Below are positions 16,709-26,003 of a DNA stretch of 64,000 nucleotides, in pieces. The stretch is from Pseudomonadota bacterium (GTDB lineage: Bacteria; Desulfobacterota; Binatia; Binatales; Binataceae): the NCBI GenBank assembly GCA_021323675.1, contig JAJPKP010000070.1, positions 83,887-147,886 on the forward strand. Direction: 5' to 3'. Under the pieces are notes generated by a model that ran no database searches, was not told where the DNA came from, and saw only the letters and a program-made list of their open reading frames with translations. Position 1 is the first letter of the stretch. Every line of letters begins with the position of its first letter. A program made the position numbers and the translations under genes.

Positions 16709-17165
16709 ATGAAAATGCCGCTGATGTGTTTCATGATCGTCTGCGCGTATTGCGGAGTGGCGTTCGCCGATCCCGCTGCCGTCGTTAAAGCCCATTCGGA
16801 TGCCTTCGCGAAGGCGTTTAACGACTGCGACGTTCCCGCGATGCTCGATCTTTACGAAGACGACGCCGTCCTCATCTGGCCGGGCGAGGGCGAGGTCGCC
16901 ACCGGCAAGGCGGCGATCGAAAAAATCATGAAGCAGCAATGCGCCGGCGCGCCGAAGGCGTCGCTCAAGCAAATCAGCTCTGACTCGCGCGCGATCGGAA
17001 AAGACTATGTCGAACGTCGGGATGTGGGACGACACGATCGCCGGTCCCGGCGGCAAGCCGATGACGGCAAGGGTCCGAACGACCGAACTGCTGCACAAAA
17101 CCGGCGGCAAGTGGCGCTACGAGATCGATCACGCCTCGATCGGAATGCCACCGCCCGCGAAGTAG
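16709..17165 (+). pseudogene. SgcJ/EcaC-type NTF2-like (DUF4440) exported protein, frameshifted
   Basis: The first frame gives a signal peptide ('MKMPLMCFMIVCAYCGVAFA') and the N-terminal half of an NTF2-like domain ('HSDAFAKAFNDCDVPAMLDLYEDDAVLIWPGEG') up to 'GKDYV'. At about 17011 the homologous sequence continues in another frame: 'NVGMWDDTIAGPGGKP', then 'KTGGKWRYEIDHASIGMPPP' and a stop at 17163-17165. One extra base or two missing bases at 17010-17013 explains the break. Joined, the protein would be about 151 residues, the family's usual size. It could be a true pseudogene or a sequencing error. The long continuation of the first frame to 17479 is not a gene. Confidence 0.8.
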
Positions 17166-17193
17166 AAGACCAGAGAAGTCGCATCGGCGGAGT

Positions 17194-18225
17194 TCATCCG
17201 CCGGACTCGGAGAAGGTGATCTTTCCCTCGATTATCTCCTGCTCCGCGGCGCGCGCCTTCTCCATCGTCGCCGGCGGAATTTTTCCTTCCAGCCGCGGAT
17301 TGAAAACCACCTCGACCATCCCGTCCTTCATCCCATATTCGAGCATCCCGGTTTTGAACCGATGCTCTTTGATCTCGGTCGCGATGCGCAAAAAGGCTTT
17401 GGGGATGAACGTGACCGCGCTTGCCAGCACGGTGTCGGGCGCGACGTCGTTCTGGTTGCGATTCGCGCCGAAGGCGTAGATATGCGATTGCGCGGCAGCC
17501 TGGAACACGCCCAGTCCCGCCGCATCGGCATTGTGGAACAGCAGATCGGCGCCCGCGTTGACCTGCGCCAGCGCCGCCTCCTTCGCCGCGCCGACATCGT
17601 CAAAGCTTCCTATATAGCTGACCAGCACGCGCCCGTTCGGCCGCGTCGTAAGAAAGCCGCGGCGAAATCCGTCGAACGTGATACGGACCGATGGCAGCTC
17701 GATGCCGCCGATTGCGCCGACCACCCCCGACTTCGTCATCCCGCCTGCCACCACGCCCTCTACATAAGCTGCTTCTTCGATCTTGAACGTGAGCGACGCG
17801 ACATTCGCGGACGAACCGTTGCCCGAAGTCACGATGAACCAGGAGGCGGGAAACAGCTTGCCGACCCGCAGCGCCGCATCGGTGTATTCGAAGCCGTGCG
17901 CGAACACGATATTGAATCCGCGCGCCGCGAAATCGCGCATCGAATCCTCGAAGTCCGCCGGCGACTGCGTCTGAACCAGCGCCGTCTCCGCATCCAGGTC
18001 TCTTTTGATTAGCTGCAGACCGTCGAACGCGGCCGCGTTCCATCCCGCATCGCTCACCGGGCCGGGTGTGAGCAGGGCCACCTTGAATGAAGATGCGCTC
18101 GTGCCGGGCGATTCGTTGCCGTGACTGCACGCGGAGATAAGAAGGAGTATCGCCAGCGGGAACGCCGCACTTGCGAAGATCAGAAGACGATACAATCGAC
18201 TTTTCGCCAAACCTACACCTCGCAC
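17194..18225 (-). CDS. BMP/PnrA family substrate-binding lipoprotein
   Basis: A 343-residue lipoprotein with a signal peptide ending in LISAC, placing the lipidated Cys at residue 33. The body shows the BMP (basic membrane protein) family pattern: 'VALLTPGPVSDAGWNAAAFDGL', 'DFAARGFNIVFAHGFEY', 'GVVGAIGGIELPSV' and 'NAGADLLFHNADAAGLG'. Known members bind purine nucleosides for ABC importers. No permease or ATPase gene is adjacent, so it is an orphan binding protein here; the transporter, if any, is elsewhere. It is divergent from the lytic transglycosylase and convergent with the frameshifted NTF2-like gene. Confidence 0.88.
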   Translation of the reverse strand: MRGVGLAKSRLYRLLIFASAAFPLAILLLISACSHGNESPGTSASSFKVALLTPGPVSDAGWNAAAFDGLQLIKRDLDAETALVQTQSPADFEDSMRDFAARGFNIVFAHGFEYTDAALRVGKLFPASWFIVTSGNGSSANVASLTFKIEEAAYVEGVVAGGMTKSGVVGAIGGIELPSVRITFDGFRRGFLTTRPNGRVLVSYIGSFDDVGAAKEAALAQVNAGADLLFHNADAAGLGVFQAAAQSHIYAFGANRNQNDVAPDTVLASAVTFIPKAFLRIATEIKEHRFKTGMLEYGMKDGMVEVVFNPRLEGKIPPATMEKARAAEQEIIEGKITFSESGG

Positions 18226-18326
18226 GTTTTAAGGTGTCATCGTTGACTATCAGAGCCTCGCTGTGTAATCGATAATGGTCGCGTTTTTTTATTGTTCCCC
18301 TGTTGCCTGGGGACCAGCGTCCGACG

Positions 18327-18335
18327 GAGGAAGGC
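18327..18335 (+). promoter_or_regulatory. Strong ribosome-binding site that selects a TTG start
   Basis: A GGAGGAAGG tract lies just upstream of TTG 18338. It is far better than anything near the upstream ATG at 18275 and fixes the start of the transglycosylase at a signal-peptide boundary. Confidence 0.6.
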
Positions 18336-18337
18336 AT

Positions 18338-19573
18338 TTGCGCGATCGCGCGCGTTGCCGCGCTTGCGGGGCGGCTCTTATCGGTGCGGTAGTAATGGCG
18401 GTGGCGCTCAGCGTCGGACGCCCCGCAACCTGTCGCGCCGACGCGCAGTTGCCGTTCCCACGCCCCGCCGCGATTCAACCCAACGTCGATTTCTGGGTCA
18501 ACGTTTTCACGCGCTACTCGGTCCGCGACTTCGCGATCGTCGATCGCGACAATATCTCGCGCGTTTACCAGGTTTTTCATCTGCCCGGCGACGGCGCCCC
18601 GAACCGCGAAGAGATCGATTGGGTCAACGCCTACCTCAAGTCCAAGTACGGCGACATCCTTGAAAAGCTCGCCGAGGGCCGCGCGCCGATCAGCTATGAC
18701 GAACGGCGCGTGGCCGAGATGTTCAAGGGCGAGCCGCTGAGCGCATATGCAACCGCCGCGCAGAATCTGCGCGTGCAGGAAGGGCTCAAGGAACGTTTCC
18801 GCGAAGGACTGGTCCGCAGCCGCTACTACCGGCCCACGATGGAGCGAATCTTCCGCCAGGCCGGCCTGCCGCCCGAGCTCGTGACCCTGGCGCAGGTCGA
18901 GTCAGGCTTTCAGACGCGCGCCAAATCGAGCGCGGGCGCATGCGGCATCTGGCAGTTCACCCGCGCAACCGGCGCGAAATACATGAAAGTCTCGCGCCAT
19001 CGCGACGATCGCCTGAATCCGATTCGCTCGACCGAAGCGGCCGCCAAACTGCTCCGCTCCAACTACGATTTGCTCGGCGACTGGCCGCTCGCGATTACCG
19101 CATACAACTACGGCACCGGCGGAATCGCGCGCGCCGCGGAACTCTACGGCGGCGACTACGCCAAGATGATCGAGCGCTATAACGGCCCTCACTTCGGCTT
19201 CGCGGTCAAGAACTACTACGCGGAATTCCTCGCCGCGATGGATGTGTACGAGCACGAGGAAGCCTACTTTCCCGGAATCAGCGAGGCGGTCGTCAAGGTC
19301 GAAAGCACCCACAACTACACCGTCCGCCACGGCGACACTCCCGGCGCAATCGCCTCGATGTTTGGCGTATCGACCAAGGCTCTGATGGACGCGAACGGAA
19401 TCGAAAGCGCCAAGGCGCTGCGCGTCGGCTCGACGATCGTGATTCCCGACTCGAACTCGGGTGCCTCCAATCCCGAGCCGGTTCGCACCAAAAGCGAGCC
19501 GAAGCACGCCCGAGTCCATCAGGCCCGCCATCGGGTCCGCCACGGTCATTCCACGCATTCCGAAGAAAGCTAG
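18338..19573 (+). CDS. Lytic murein transglycosylase with LysM domain (MltD-like)
   Basis: A 411-residue exported protein. A TTG at 18338 preceded by GGAGGAAGG is the best start and gives a clean signal peptide (Arg-rich n-region, 'CGAALIGAVVMAVALSVG', cleavage after 'CRADA'); an ATG at 18275 lacks such a site. The SLT domain shows 'LAQVESGFQ' with the catalytic Glu, 'SAGACGIWQF' and 'ITAYNYGTGG'. A LysM domain ('YTVRHGDTPGAIASMFGVS') follows near residue 325, then a basic His/Arg-rich tail. It cleaves peptidoglycan glycan strands in the periplasm. Confidence 0.9.
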   Translation: MRDRARCRACGAALIGAVVMAVALSVGRPATCRADAQLPFPRPAAIQPNVDFWVNVFTRYSVRDFAIVDRDNISRVYQVFHLPGDGAPNREEIDWVNAYLKSKYGDILEKLAEGRAPISYDERRVAEMFKGEPLSAYATAAQNLRVQEGLKERFREGLVRSRYYRPTMERIFRQAGLPPELVTLAQVESGFQTRAKSSAGACGIWQFTRATGAKYMKVSRHRDDRLNPIRSTEAAAKLLRSNYDLLGDWPLAITAYNYGTGGIARAAELYGGDYAKMIERYNGPHFGFAVKNYYAEFLAAMDVYEHEEAYFPGISEAVVKVESTHNYTVRHGDTPGAIASMFGVSTKALMDANGIESAKALRVGSTIVIPDSNSGASNPEPVRTKSEPKHARVHQARHRVRHGHSTHSEES

Positions 19574-19682
19574 ACCATCGTTCGCTTCAGGTCCGCGACG
19601 TCCTTCGCGAGGCGCGCGTTGCGGCTTCCGATGACGCCCTATCCGTGCATCGGGCGCGCAACCCCGGTATCGTTCGTAGTTG

Positions 19683-22646
19683 ATGCCATCGTCGCGCGAA
19701 CTCAGGCCCGAGCTGCGAGCGCTCGCTGAGACGCTTCGGCACAAGCTTGGCCCGTTCCCGGCGGGTTCACTCGATGCGATCGTCGTGGAGCGCGCTCCCG
19801 ACGAACGCCTTGCGCTCGCCGGATTGATCCAGCTCGCCGAAACCTCGCCCGAAATTCTGTCGTCCGTGCTCGCGGATAATGAAGCGGCCGGCGATCTGAT
19901 CGCGTGCCTCGGCGCATCGGAACTGCTCACCACTGAACTAAGCGCCGCCGGAGACCGATGGCCGGAGATTTTCGGCGATGCGCGCCGCGGCTCGTTCGAC
20001 TCGATCCGCGCGGCTATCCGATGCTCCCCGGTCGGCGGCCAGACGCGGCAGGATGCGGCGGCGGCGCTCGCGCAATTCAAGCGCCGCGAGTTCGCAAAGA
20101 TCGCCATCGCCGATCTCCTGCGCACGATCGAGGTCCCCGAAACCGCCGCCCTGATGTCCGCGCTTGCCGACGAATGCATCCGCGCCGGACTCGATTGCGT
20201 CAAGCGCCTGATGGGCCCGCGCGCCGATCAGGCGGGAGAGTTCTGCGTGCTCGCGATGGGCAAGCTGGGCGCCAACGAGCTCAACCTCAGCTCCGATATC
20301 GACCTCGTTTACCTCTACGAGGCGCGCGATCCGCAGGCGGCCGCCGTCGCCGCCGCGCGGATGGGCGAGATGCTGACCGAGATTCTTTCCAGCGGATGCT
20401 TTCGCGTCGATCTGCGGCTCAGGCCGGGCGGACGCAACTCGCCCCTGGTCGCATCGTTCGAGGGCGCGCTCAGCTTCTACCAGAACTACGGCCAGACGTG
20501 GGAGCGCGCGGCGCTGCTGCGCGCGCGGCCGGTGGCGGGCGCCGTCGCGCTCGGCGATCGGATGATCGCCGAGCTTGCCAACTTCGTGTACCGCCGTTTT
20601 CTCGATTTCGACACGCTTAAGCAGCTCCGCGCGATGAAGCATCAGATCGAAGCCGAGCTGAGATCGCCCGCGATGGTCGAGCGGAATATCAAGCTCGGAC
20701 GCGGCGGAATTCGCGAACTCGAATTCGTCGCGCATGCCCTTACCCTCATCTATGGCGGGCGCGATCCGCGAATCCGCACCGGAAACGCGCTGACCGCCCT
20801 CCGGCTCCTCGACACCTATGGCTATATGGCGCCAGAACGCGCCACCGCCCTCGCTGAGGCTTACGTCCTGCTCCGCGATGTCGAGCACAAACTGCAGGTT
20901 GCAGCCGGGATGCAGACGCAGACCCTTCCCGCCGATGAGACCGCGATGCGCGCGCTCGCCGCGCGCATGGGCTTCGGCAAGGACGATTCCGCCGCAAGGC
21001 GGCTTGCCGAAGCGCTGAACCATCGCCGCGAGCTGGTCGCCTCGCAGTTCCGCGAGACCCTGGCTGGCGGCGAGGAGCAGGCGCGGCCCGCCGTGTCGCC
21101 ACAGGCTGCCGCCGCATGGGAGCACGCGACGGAACGCAACGTGACCGTCCCGCTGCTCGCACATCTTGGCTATGCGCGTCCGCAAGAGAGCGCCGCCCAT
21201 CTCGAGGCGCTGTGGCTCGGCGCCGAGCATTGGCCGCACAGTCCGCGCCGCAGAGAACTGCTCGATGCGCTCGGGCCGCTTCTGATCGACGAGATGCGAT
21301 CGCTGGCCGATCCCGACCTCGCGATTATGAACCTCGCTGAATTCATCGCCGCGGTCGGCGCGCGGACCTCGTTTCTCGCTCTCCTCGAACAACATCCCGC
21401 CACCCGCAGGGTCTTGCTCCGCCTGTTCGCATCAAGCCGCTACCTCTCGACCATCTTCATCCGCCATCCCGATATGCTCGATACCCTGGTCCGATCCGAC
21501 CTCGTCCGCGCGCGGCGGACTCTGGCCGAGCTGAAAGAGGAAGTCTCCGGCCTGGTCGGCGCGAGTCCCGATTTCGAGGGGCGGCTCGATGCGCTCCGCG
21601 CCTTCCGCCATCAGGAGTTCCTGCGGGTCGCGATCGCCGATCTCGCCGGCGACCTGCAGCTTCCCGAGGTCGAAACCGAGCTGACCAATCTCGCCGAGGC
21701 GGTGCTGGCCGAGTCGCTGGCGGTGGCCCGCGCGGAAGTCGCCGCACGCGGGCCCATACCGCCGTCGCTTCGGATGGCGGTGCTGGCGATGGGCAGATTC
21801 GGTTCCGGCGAGATGACCTACAACTCCGACCTCGACCTGATCTTCGTGTACCACCATCCGGAAGGCGCGGCGTCGGGCGCCGGCGCAATCGCGGCGCGAA
21901 TCGCGCAGAAGCTCATCGCGGTCCTCGAATCGCGCACCCGCGAAGGATACGCATACAAGCTCGATCTGCGCCTCAGGCCCTCCGGCAATCAGGGCCCGCT
22001 CGTCACCTCGCTCGAAGGCTTCATCTCATACCATCGCGAGAGCAGCGCGGTATGGGAGCGCCAGGCGCTGGTCCGCGCGCGCGTAGTCGCGGGAGATCCA
22101 AGCCTCGGCGCCGAAGTCGAACGCGCCCGTCAGGAATTCGTCTTTGCGCGGGGCCTCGATGCCAAAGGCGTCGCGGAGATCGCCGCGATGCGCGAGCGGA
22201 TGGCAAACGAGATCGGCGCCGAGGACAAGCATCGCCTCAATCTCAAGCAGGGGCGGGGCGGACTGGTCGATGTCGAGTTCATCACGCAGATGATGGCGCT
22301 GAGGCATGGCCGCGACTATCCGGCGCTGCGCGCCCGCAACACGCGCGCCCTGCTCGGCGCTCTTCACGATACCGCGCTGATGGCGCCGGCGGATGCCGCC
22401 AGCCTCGCCGACAATTTTCAGTTCCTCGCGCGCCTGGAGAATCGCCTCCGGATCGAAAGCGATCAGCCCGCATGGGCGGTGCCCACCGACCACGCCGCGC
22501 TGCTCCCGCTCGCGCGCAAGATGGGCTTCGAGGGCGAAGCCGCGCCCGAGCGCCTGCTCGAAGAACTGCGCCGCCGCCGCGCCCAAATCCACGAAATCTT
22601 CGAACGCTGCTTCACCTCCGAATCCGCCGCTCAACCGCCCGCATAA
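19683..22646 (+). CDS. glnE: Bifunctional glutamine synthetase adenylyltransferase/adenylyl-removing enzyme
   Basis: A 987-residue enzyme that adenylylates and deadenylylates glutamine synthetase in response to PII and glutamine. It has the expected duplicated architecture. The N-terminal nucleotidyltransferase domain carries 'NLSSDIDLVYLYE' near residue 204 (removing activity) and the C-terminal one 'TYNSDLDLIFVYHH' near 714 (transferase). Each is followed by a helical regulatory domain with 'LGRGGIRELEF' or 'QGRGGLVDVEF'. Length matches the family (about 950 residues). The ATG at 19683 is preferred to the overlapping TTG at 19680. No glnA or glnB is adjacent. Confidence 0.96.
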   Translation: MPSSRELRPELRALAETLRHKLGPFPAGSLDAIVVERAPDERLALAGLIQLAETSPEILSSVLADNEAAGDLIACLGASELLTTELSAAGDRWPEIFGDARRGSFDSIRAAIRCSPVGGQTRQDAAAALAQFKRREFAKIAIADLLRTIEVPETAALMSALADECIRAGLDCVKRLMGPRADQAGEFCVLAMGKLGANELNLSSDIDLVYLYEARDPQAAAVAAARMGEMLTEILSSGCFRVDLRLRPGGRNSPLVASFEGALSFYQNYGQTWERAALLRARPVAGAVALGDRMIAELANFVYRRFLDFDTLKQLRAMKHQIEAELRSPAMVERNIKLGRGGIRELEFVAHALTLIYGGRDPRIRTGNALTALRLLDTYGYMAPERATALAEAYVLLRDVEHKLQVAAGMQTQTLPADETAMRALAARMGFGKDDSAARRLAEALNHRRELVASQFRETLAGGEEQARPAVSPQAAAAWEHATERNVTVPLLAHLGYARPQESAAHLEALWLGAEHWPHSPRRRELLDALGPLLIDEMRSLADPDLAIMNLAEFIAAVGARTSFLALLEQHPATRRVLLRLFASSRYLSTIFIRHPDMLDTLVRSDLVRARRTLAELKEEVSGLVGASPDFEGRLDALRAFRHQEFLRVAIADLAGDLQLPEVETELTNLAEAVLAESLAVARAEVAARGPIPPSLRMAVLAMGRFGSGEMTYNSDLDLIFVYHHPEGAASGAGAIAARIAQKLIAVLESRTREGYAYKLDLRLRPSGNQGPLVTSLEGFISYHRESSAVWERQALVRARVVAGDPSLGAEVERARQEFVFARGLDAKGVAEIAAMRERMANEIGAEDKHRLNLKQGRGGLVDVEFITQMMALRHGRDYPALRARNTRALLGALHDTALMAPADAASLADNFQFLARLENRLRIESDQPAWAVPTDHAALLPLARKMGFEGEAAPERLLEELRRRRAQIHEIFERCFTSESAAQPPA

Positions 22647-22707
22647 GCCGAAGGCAAAGTACGCGAGCCGTTTCCCGAACTTGCTCGACGGCGAATGGAG
22701 ACGTCTC

Positions 22708-23904
22708 ATGACCCTGGAAGAAGCCCGCCCGCGGCACCCCGCAACGCCCAGCGCATCGTCCGTCTCGGAGTTGAAGCAAATCGCACTGTCTTTCCTGCGG
22801 CTTGGCACGATCGCCTTCGGCGGACCGGCCGCGCATATCGCGATGATGGAGGAAGAGTTCGTTCGGCGGCGTGGATGGGTGTCTCGCGCGGATTTTCTCG
22901 ACGTGCTTGGCGCGTCCAATCTCATCCCCGGGCCAAGTTCGACCGAGATGGCCATTCACATCGGCCATCAGCGCGCGGGATGGAGAGGGCTCGTGATTGC
23001 GGGCGTCTGCTTCATCGTTCCCGCGATGTTGATCGTCATGATCTGCGCATGGGCTTACGCCGCGTTCGGATCGCTTCCTCAGGTCCAGAGCGTCATGTAC
23101 GGCGTAAAGCCGGTGATCATCGCGGTCGTGGTTCAGGCCCTGTGGGGATTGGCGCGCGGCGCCGTGAAGAACCGGTTTCTTGCCGCCATTGGCCTGATCG
23201 CCACGGTGGCCGCTCTTTCCGGCGGAAACGTTCTGATCGTATTGCTGGCTGCCGGCGCGATTGCCGCGGCCAGGGTCTGGCTTTCGGAGAAAGCTGCCGG
23301 CGGTTTTGCCGCCGGATTGCCAGCCGGCAAACACCTGATCGCCTCCGCATCGTCCGTGATCGTGGCGGCGCCAATAAGCATGTTAGGGCTCTTTCTGATT
23401 TTTCTAAAATTCGGAGCGGTCATCTTCGGCAGCGGCTATGTCCTGCTCGCGTTTCTTCAAGCCGACCTCGTGAGCCGCCTGCATTGGCTCACGCAAAGCC
23501 AGTTGCTCGACGCGGTTGCCGTCGGCCAGGTGACGCCGGGCCCCGTATTCACGACTGTCACCTTTATCGGCTATCTGCTCGGAGGAATTCCGGGTGCGAT
23601 AGTGGCGACCGTCGGCATCTTCTTGCCCGGCTTTCTCTTCGTCGCCGCCAGCCGGCCGTTAATTCCTCGAATTCGGTCTTCGAAGATCGCGGGAGCATTT
23701 CTCGACGGCGTGAATGTCGGGGCGGTTGCCTTGATGATCGCCGTTAGCTGGCAATTGGGCCGTGCCGCCATCTTTGATTTTTCAAGCGGGGCAGTCGCGA
23801 TTTGCAGCGCCATCGGCCTCATCTTTTTCCGCATCAATTCAGCCTGGCTGGTCCTGGCCGGCGCCCTGATTGGAATCGCGCAAATGAGCTATTTCAGCGG
23901 ATGA
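22708..23904 (+). CDS. chrA: Chromate transporter, long-chain CHR family
   Basis: A 398-residue membrane protein with two homologous halves, the long-chain form of the CHR family. The N-terminal half has 'FGGPAAHIAMMEEEFV' and 'LIPGPSSTEMAIHIG'; the C-terminal half has 'FGSGYVLLAFLQADLV' and 'GQVTPGPVFTTVTFIGY'. About ten hydrophobic segments are visible. It is thought to export chromate by chemiosmotic antiport. The ATG at 22708 follows GGAG at a spacing of 7; the frame is open upstream into glnE but that part is shadow. It follows glnE by 61 bases and may be co-transcribed, though functionally unrelated. No chrB regulator is present. Confidence 0.9.
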   Translation: MTLEEARPRHPATPSASSVSELKQIALSFLRLGTIAFGGPAAHIAMMEEEFVRRRGWVSRADFLDVLGASNLIPGPSSTEMAIHIGHQRAGWRGLVIAGVCFIVPAMLIVMICAWAYAAFGSLPQVQSVMYGVKPVIIAVVVQALWGLARGAVKNRFLAAIGLIATVAALSGGNVLIVLLAAGAIAAARVWLSEKAAGGFAAGLPAGKHLIASASSVIVAAPISMLGLFLIFLKFGAVIFGSGYVLLAFLQADLVSRLHWLTQSQLLDAVAVGQVTPGPVFTTVTFIGYLLGGIPGAIVATVGIFLPGFLFVAASRPLIPRIRSSKIAGAFLDGVNVGAVALMIAVSWQLGRAAIFDFSSGAVAICSAIGLIFFRINSAWLVLAGALIGIAQMSYFSG

Positions 23905-24127
23905 CCAAGCGCTGAACCGCACAGCACTCTCCGGCGCGAATCTGGTTTTTGCATCGAACAGCGACAAAGACCGCGGCGGGTTCTCGCAACGAAATGCCGC
24001 CTTGCCTTTGCCGGTTGTGGCATGCAGAATCCGCGGGAGCCAGCCATCCGCGATCACCTGACTGTCGGTTTAATCCGAGTGACGTTGCCGATGCGGCCGC
24101 ACCGGATGCGAGTTGAAGAGGCGCGCA

Positions 24128-25960
24128 ATGCACAGGAGGAAGTTCATCAAGGCGGCGGCCGCCGTCGCTCTTCAACCCTTTGTGCTGCCGCACTTTTCGC
24201 CGGACCTCACAGCTCGCGCCGCGGTGCGGCCAGAGCCGCTTCGGCGCGTTCGGCCCTCAGACGCCGCATGGCCATCCCAGGCCGAGTGGGACGCGTTGGC
24301 GCGTGCGACGGAAGGCCGTCTCATCAAAGTGCAATCGCCGCTCGATGCGTGCCGCGCCGATCCCGGCGGACAAGCCTGCCTGCGCCTCTTCCACGAACTT
24401 AAAAATCCTTATTACGCCGAGGACGATCCCGCGTTGACGCAGACCTGCGGCTGGCTGGATGCCTGGACGGCGCATCCCAGCGTGTACGGCGTGGAAGCGC
24501 GGAGCGCGGCGGACGTGGCCGCCGCCGTGAACTTTGCGCGTGACAGGAATCTCAGGCTCGTAGTCAAAGGAGCAGGGCATAGCTACCTCGGTACCTCGAA
24601 CGCGCCAGACTCGCTTCTGATCTGGACGCACGCGATGGACCAGATCGTCCTGCATGATGCGTTCGTCGCGCAGGGATGCGCGGGGCGGCAACCGCCCTCG
24701 CCCGCGGTGTCGGTTGGCGCGGGCGCAATCTGGATTCATGTTTACAACGAGGTCACGACGAAGGCCGCGCGCTATGTCCAGGGCGGAGGATGCGCGACGG
24801 TGGGCGTCGCCGGACTGGTGCTGGGCGGAGGATTCGGCAGTTATTCGAAGAACTACGGAACGGCGGCCGCAAGCCTGCTCGAGGCGGAGATCGTAACGGC
24901 GGACGGTTCCGTGCGGATCGCCAATCCGTGCATCAATTCCGACCTGTTCTGGGCGCTGAAGGGCGGGGGCGGAGGCACCTTTGGCGTTGCAACTCGCCTG
25001 ACGCTTCGCACTCATCCGCTCCCCAAATTTTTCGGGTTTGTCGCCGTCACCATTCAAGCCGCTTCCGGCGACGCGTTTTCGTGGCTGGTCGATCGATTCG
25101 TGGATTTTTACGCCGAGCGCCTCAACAATCCGCATTGGGGCGAGATTGCCAATGTCGGGCCCGATAACGTGCTCGACATTCAGATGTCGTTTCAGGGATT
25201 GACCGAGCGGGAGGCGCAGGCGCTCTGGCAGCCTTTTCTCGGATGGGTTCAGGGGCGTCCCCGCGACTTTTCCCTTACGGCGGCGCCGATAATCCGCGCT
25301 ATCCCCGCGCAGAAGCGCTGGGATGCGGCGTTCATCAGAGCACAGGCGCCTTGGGCGATTCGCGAAGACGATCGCGCCGGAGCGCCGAAGGAGAACGTGT
25401 ACTGGTCAGCCAACGTCAGCGAGGCCGGACACTTTATCTACGCGTACGCTTCGAGGTGGCTTCCGAGTTCGCTGCTGCGGGCAGACCAGCGCCGGCATCT
25501 CGCGCAGGGACTGATCGCCGCCGCACGCCATTCAAAGGTCGAAATTCACTTTCAAAAGGGATTGGCGGGCGCATCCGAAGACGCGATTTCCCGAACCAGG
25601 GATTCGTGCACCAATCCCGATGTCGTTGACGCGTTTGCACTGGCCATAACCGGCAGTGAAGGGCCGCCGGCGTTCCCAGGCCTCGATGGTCATCAACCAG
25701 AGCTTCCCGTCGCCCGCAAAAACGCCGCCGCGGTCGGCAGAGCGATGGCGGAACTCAGGCGGCTGGCGCCGGATGCCGGATCATACGTGGCGGAAAGCGA
25801 CTACTTCCTGAGCAACTGGCAGAGCTCTTATTGGGGGCAAAATTACAAACGGCTTCGCGCCATAAAGGACAAATACGATCCCTCCGGGCTGTTCTTCGTG
25901 CATCACGGAGTCGGAAGCGAGGACTGGAGCGCCGACGGGTTCACCCGCCTGGCCGATTAG
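24128..25960 (+). CDS. Tat-exported berberine bridge enzyme-like FAD oxidase
   Basis: A 610-residue flavoenzyme. The N-terminus 'MHRRKFIKAAAAVAL' is a twin-arginine signal. The FAD_binding_4 domain contains 'VVKGAGHSYLG', whose His is the usual covalent flavin attachment site, and 'VQGGGCATVGVAGLVLGGG', whose Cys is placed as in bicovalent members. The C-terminal BBE motif 'NYKRLRAIKDKYDPSGLFFVHHGVG' closes the FAD pocket. Such enzymes oxidise alcohols, sugars or alkaloids with O2 and here would act in the periplasm. The start at 24128 has GAAGAGG upstream; a TTG at 24113 is less likely. Substrate unknown. Confidence 0.9.
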   Translation: MHRRKFIKAAAAVALQPFVLPHFSPDLTARAAVRPEPLRRVRPSDAAWPSQAEWDALARATEGRLIKVQSPLDACRADPGGQACLRLFHELKNPYYAEDDPALTQTCGWLDAWTAHPSVYGVEARSAADVAAAVNFARDRNLRLVVKGAGHSYLGTSNAPDSLLIWTHAMDQIVLHDAFVAQGCAGRQPPSPAVSVGAGAIWIHVYNEVTTKAARYVQGGGCATVGVAGLVLGGGFGSYSKNYGTAAASLLEAEIVTADGSVRIANPCINSDLFWALKGGGGGTFGVATRLTLRTHPLPKFFGFVAVTIQAASGDAFSWLVDRFVDFYAERLNNPHWGEIANVGPDNVLDIQMSFQGLTEREAQALWQPFLGWVQGRPRDFSLTAAPIIRAIPAQKRWDAAFIRAQAPWAIREDDRAGAPKENVYWSANVSEAGHFIYAYASRWLPSSLLRADQRRHLAQGLIAAARHSKVEIHFQKGLAGASEDAISRTRDSCTNPDVVDAFALAITGSEGPPAFPGLDGHQPELPVARKNAAAVGRAMAELRRLAPDAGSYVAESDYFLSNWQSSYWGQNYKRLRAIKDKYDPSGLFFVHHGVGSEDWSADGFTRLAD

Positions 25961-25979
25961 CAAATCGGTGCGCCTCCCT

Positions 25980-25989
25980 GGGGGGGGGG
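25980..25989. repeat. Homopolymer tract of ten G
   Basis: Ten consecutive G residues lie between the stops of the flavin oxidase and the convergent gene that follows. No coding sequence is affected. Such tracts slip during replication and in sequencing. Confidence 0.8.
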
Positions 25990-26003
25990 CTCCATCGAAG
26001 GCT

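Noticed and set aside
16595..17110. N-terminal extension of aroA
   Set aside because: EPSP synthase homology starts at the ATG at 16594; the extension overlaps the NTF2-like gene on the other strand and has no similarity to known domains.
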